A DNA stretch of 64,000 bases, from the NCBI RefSeq assembly GCF_049065735.1, contig NZ_JBAKHD010000002.1, positions 186,001 through 250,000 on the forward strand. The letters are read 5' to 3'. This document shows, in pieces, positions 61,776 to 64,000 of the stretch. Source of the stretch: Paramesorhizobium sp049065735. Its GTDB lineage: Bacteria; Pseudomonadota; Alphaproteobacteria; Rhizobiales; Rhizobiaceae. A program made the translations under genes and the position numbers. Under the pieces are notes generated by a model, which was not told where the DNA came from, did no database searches, and worked only from the letters and a program-made list of their open reading frames with translations. Position 1 is the stretch's first letter. Every line of letters begins with the position of its first letter.

Positions 61776-63041
61776 ATGCCAAGAGCCTTTCTTTTCGTGC
61801 TTGATTCCTTCGGTATCGGCGGCGCGCCGGATGCCGGTCAGTTCGGCGATGCGGGTGCGGATACGCTCGGCCATATCGCCAAGGCCTGTGCCACCGGCGC
61901 GGGCGACCGGGACGGCCTGCGCTCGGGCCCGCTGAGCCTGCCGAACATGACCGCGCTGGGACTCGCCCAGGCGGCGAAGCTAGCGACAGGCAGAATTCCG
62001 GACGGGCTTGACGGTGCGGTGTGCCCGAGCGGGCTCTGGGGCGCGGCGCAGGAGGTCTCGCGCGGCAAGGACACGCCGTCAGGCCATTGGGAGATTGCGG
62101 GCGTGCCCGTCGCCTTCGACTGGGGCTATTTCCCTCATAGCGTCCCCGCCTTTCCAGCCGATTTCCTCGCAGAGATCGCGCGGCGGACCGGCATACCAGG
62201 CACGCTCGCCAATTGCCATGCGTCGGGGACGGAGGTGATCGAGCGCTTCGGCGAAGAGCATGTCGCAACCGGCAAGCCGATCTTCTACACCTCAACCGAT
62301 TCCGTCCTGCAGATCGCGGCGCATGAGACCTATTTCGGCCTCGAGCGGCTATATGATCTCTGCGCCGTTGCCCGCGCGCTGGTCGATCCCATGAATATCG
62401 GGCGCGTCATCGCGCGGCCCTTTACCGGCGACACGGCGGCGACGTTCCAGCGCACCGGCAACCGCCGCGACTATTCGGTACCGCCGCCCGAGCCGACCGT
62501 TCTCGACCGTCTGGCGGAGGCCGGGCGCAAGGTGATCGGCGTCGGCAAGATCGGCGACATCTTCGCCCATCAGGGCGTCACCGATGTGCGCAACGCCAAT
62601 GGCAACATGGCGCTGTTCGACGCGACGCTGCAAGCCATGACGGATGCGCGCGACGGGGATCTCGTCTTCACCAATTTCGTCGATTTCGACATGCTCTACG
62701 GCCACCGCCGCGACGTGCCGGGTTACGCCGCCGCGCTGGAAGCCTTCGACAGGCGCCTGCCGGAAGCCTATGCGCTGATGCGGGCGGGCGACCTCCTGAT
62801 CCTCACCGCCGACCATGGCTGTGACCCGACCTGGACAGGAACAGACCATACGCGCGAGCGGGTGCCGGTGCTGGTCCATGGCTCGGGGGCGGGCGAAATC
62901 GGCATCCTCCCGACCTTCGCCGATATCGGCGAGACGGTGGCCGCGCATCTGGGAATTCCTGCCGGCAAGCACGGTACGAGCTTTCTTCGGCCGTCATTCT
63001 CGGGCTTGTCCCGAGAATCTACGACGGTGAAAACCCAATGA
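61776..63041 (+). CDS. deoB: Phosphopentomutase with repeat-derived C-terminal tail
   Basis: Interconverts deoxyribose/ribose 1- and 5-phosphates in nucleoside catabolism. The 421-residue alkaline-phosphatase-superfamily enzyme has the metal motifs VLDSFGIGGAPDA, TPSGHWEIAG, DMLYGHRRD and LTADHGCDPT. Usual proteins end soon after GKHGTSFL. Here the frame continues 17 residues as RPSFSGLSRES..., encoded by the left arm and spacer of a 29-base inverted repeat. The native stop seems to have been lost on repeat insertion. The start at 61776 fits the family; the 61722 extension is rejected. Confidence 0.96.
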   Translation: MPRAFLFVLDSFGIGGAPDAGQFGDAGADTLGHIAKACATGAGDRDGLRSGPLSLPNMTALGLAQAAKLATGRIPDGLDGAVCPSGLWGAAQEVSRGKDTPSGHWEIAGVPVAFDWGYFPHSVPAFPADFLAEIARRTGIPGTLANCHASGTEVIERFGEEHVATGKPIFYTSTDSVLQIAAHETYFGLERLYDLCAVARALVDPMNIGRVIARPFTGDTAATFQRTGNRRDYSVPPPEPTVLDRLAEAGRKVIGVGKIGDIFAHQGVTDVRNANGNMALFDATLQAMTDARDGDLVFTNFVDFDMLYGHRRDVPGYAAALEAFDRRLPEAYALMRAGDLLILTADHGCDPTWTGTDHTRERVPVLVHGSGAGEIGILPTFADIGETVAAHLGIPAGKHGTSFLRPSFSGLSRESTTVKTQ

Positions 63042-63094
63042 CCGTCCTGATTGGCTTTGCGTTGCAGATTCTCGGGACAAGCCCGAGAATGACG
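62992..63094. repeat. Large palindromic repeat with 29-base perfect arms, partly inside deoB
   Basis: The arm at 62992-63020 is exactly complementary to 63066-63094 around a 45-base spacer. Each arm is itself palindromic (ATTCTCGGG-CTTGT-CCCGAGAAT). The deoB stop codon (63039-63041) lies in the spacer. The element also separates deoB from mutM, and the CGTCAT opening resembles the palindrome at 29571. Confidence 0.9.
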
Positions 63095-63110
63095 ACCGAG
63101 GTGCGCAAGA

Positions 63111-63989
63111 ATGCCTGAACTCCCCGAGGTGGAAACCGTCCGGCGCGGGCTCGAGCCGGTCATGGAGGGCGCGCGGATCGTTTCCGTCGAACAGCGGCGG
63201 CCGGATTTGCGCTTTCCCTTTCCCGAGCGCTTCGCGGCAAGGCTCGAAGGCCGGCGCATCGAGGCGCTGGGGCGGCGGGCGAAATATCTGACCATGCATC
63301 TCGACGACGGGCTTTCGATCATCAGCCATTTGGGCATGTCGGGCTCCTACCGCATCGAGATGGAAGAGACGGCGGACGCGCCGGGCATGTTCCATCACGA
63401 CCGCTCGAAGAACGCGCTGCACGATCACCTCATCCTGCATATCCAGCGCAAGAAGGGCGGCGTCGCCCGCATCGTCTATAACGACCCGCGGCGCTTCGGC
63501 TTCATGGTGCTGGCGGAGCCGGGGGAGCTGGACAGCCACCCGATGCTGAGCGGCCTTGGCATCGAGCCGACAGGAAATGCACTTTCCGGCGAAATTCTTG
63601 CGCGCCTCTTTGCGAACAGACGCGCGCCGCTGAAAGCCGCGCTTCTCGATCAGCGCCTGATCGCGGGGCTCGGCAATATCTATGTCTGCGAGGCGCTCTG
63701 GCGGGCGGGCCTTCTGCCGACGCGGGAGGCGGGAAGCCTTGGCGGCGCCGGCGAGGCCGACGCGCTCGCCATCGCCATCCGCGAGGTCATCGCCGAGGCA
63801 ATCACGGCAGGCGGATCGACCTTGCGCGACCATCGCCAGGCCGATGGCACGCTCGGCTATTTCCAGCACCGTTTTTCCGTCTATGATCGCGAGGGCGCGC
63901 CCTGCCCGCGCGCGGGCTGCGGCGGCACCATAGCGCGCATTGTGCAGAGCGGGCGTTCGACCTTCTTCTGCGCCCGCTGCCAGAATTAA
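63111..63989 (+). CDS. mutM: Formamidopyrimidine-DNA glycosylase
   Basis: Bifunctional base-excision glycosylase/AP lyase for 8-oxoguanine and formamidopyrimidines. The 292-residue protein has the catalytic N-terminus P2-E3 (MPELPEVETVRRGL), lysine K58, the H2TH motif (LLDQRLIAGLGNIYVCEALWRAG) and a zinc finger formed by C265, C270, C287 and C290 near the C-terminus. All key residues are present. The ribosome site is GAGG about 10 bases upstream. Confidence 0.97.
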   Translation: MPELPEVETVRRGLEPVMEGARIVSVEQRRPDLRFPFPERFAARLEGRRIEALGRRAKYLTMHLDDGLSIISHLGMSGSYRIEMEETADAPGMFHHDRSKNALHDHLILHIQRKKGGVARIVYNDPRRFGFMVLAEPGELDSHPMLSGLGIEPTGNALSGEILARLFANRRAPLKAALLDQRLIAGLGNIYVCEALWRAGLLPTREAGSLGGAGEADALAIAIREVIAEAITAGGSTLRDHRQADGTLGYFQHRFSVYDREGAPCPRAGCGGTIARIVQSGRSTFFCARCQN

Positions 63990-64000
63990 TCATTGGAGGA
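63990..64000. other. Window end after mutM
   Basis: Eleven bases remain, ending in GGAGGA, probably the ribosome site of the next plus-strand gene outside the window. Confidence 0.3.

Overview
The window is a contiguous stretch of a high-GC alphaproteobacterial chromosome. It most resembles Hyphomicrobiales (Rhizobiales) close to Brucellaceae/Phyllobacteriaceae. The reasons are a class II (CP4-like) EPSP synthase, an Irr-fabA-fabB-fabI block, the recR-ybaB-dnaX-SRP RNA order, a DnaX without the usual zinc cysteines, a TIGR02300 acidic protein, two yejA genes with yejBEF, several rhizobial-type intergenic palindromes and perfect CtrA-type boxes (TTAA-N7-TTAA). The genus cannot be fixed from sequence reading alone.

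Layout. 1-3.7 kb: ccmA (haem exporter ATPase, minus) diverging from acnA. 3.7-10 kb: tamB/tamA outer-membrane assembly pair (minus). 10-14.3 kb: an SH3 protein, an MHS-type MFS transporter, small hypothetical proteins, a candidate sRNA, tRNA-Ala(GGC) and a TIGR02300 protein. 14.4-19.5 kb: aroA, cmk and rpsA, with a RhuM-family gene lodged between aroA and cmk. 19.6-23 kb: a YeiH-type exporter with a divergent LysR regulator, and an MltB-type transglycosylase. 23.3-28.6 kb: recR, ybaB, dnaX and SRP RNA, a HIT protein, then kdsB-pheA. 28.8-38.2 kb: cycM and the yejA1-yejA2-yejB-yejE-yejF peptide importer operon, interrupted between yejE and yejF by a PIN-domain toxin-antitoxin pair whose toxin overlaps yejF. 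38.3-42.5 kb: moeB, the unsaturated fatty acid operon fabA-fabB-fabI and the divergent irr. 42.6-48.5 kb: a gluzincin-like protein, SH3 and NlpC/P60 cell-wall proteins, a 2-hydroxyacid dehydrogenase, MarR and an M17 aminopeptidase. 48.6-61.6 kb: a complete Tad/Flp pilus locus, including a second, 55-residue Flp-like pilin between flp and cpaA, and a PhnD-like binding protein. 61.8-64 kb: deoB and mutM.

Most genes are housekeeping. Cell-envelope functions dominate: TamAB, MltB, NlpC/P60, KdsB, FabA/B/I, Tad pilus and peptide import. The accessory signals are the RhuM gene, the toxin-antitoxin pair inside the yej operon, and at least five families of intergenic palindromic or mosaic repeats. 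Some of these repeats have entered coding sequence: the deoB C-terminus and the stop codons of fabA and fabB. Three perfect CtrA-type boxes, clearly more than chance predicts, suggest cell-cycle control of a 61-residue protein gene, of the SH3/dehydrogenase pair and of the Tad-linked binding protein or deoB. No prophage, insertion sequence or CRISPR array was seen.
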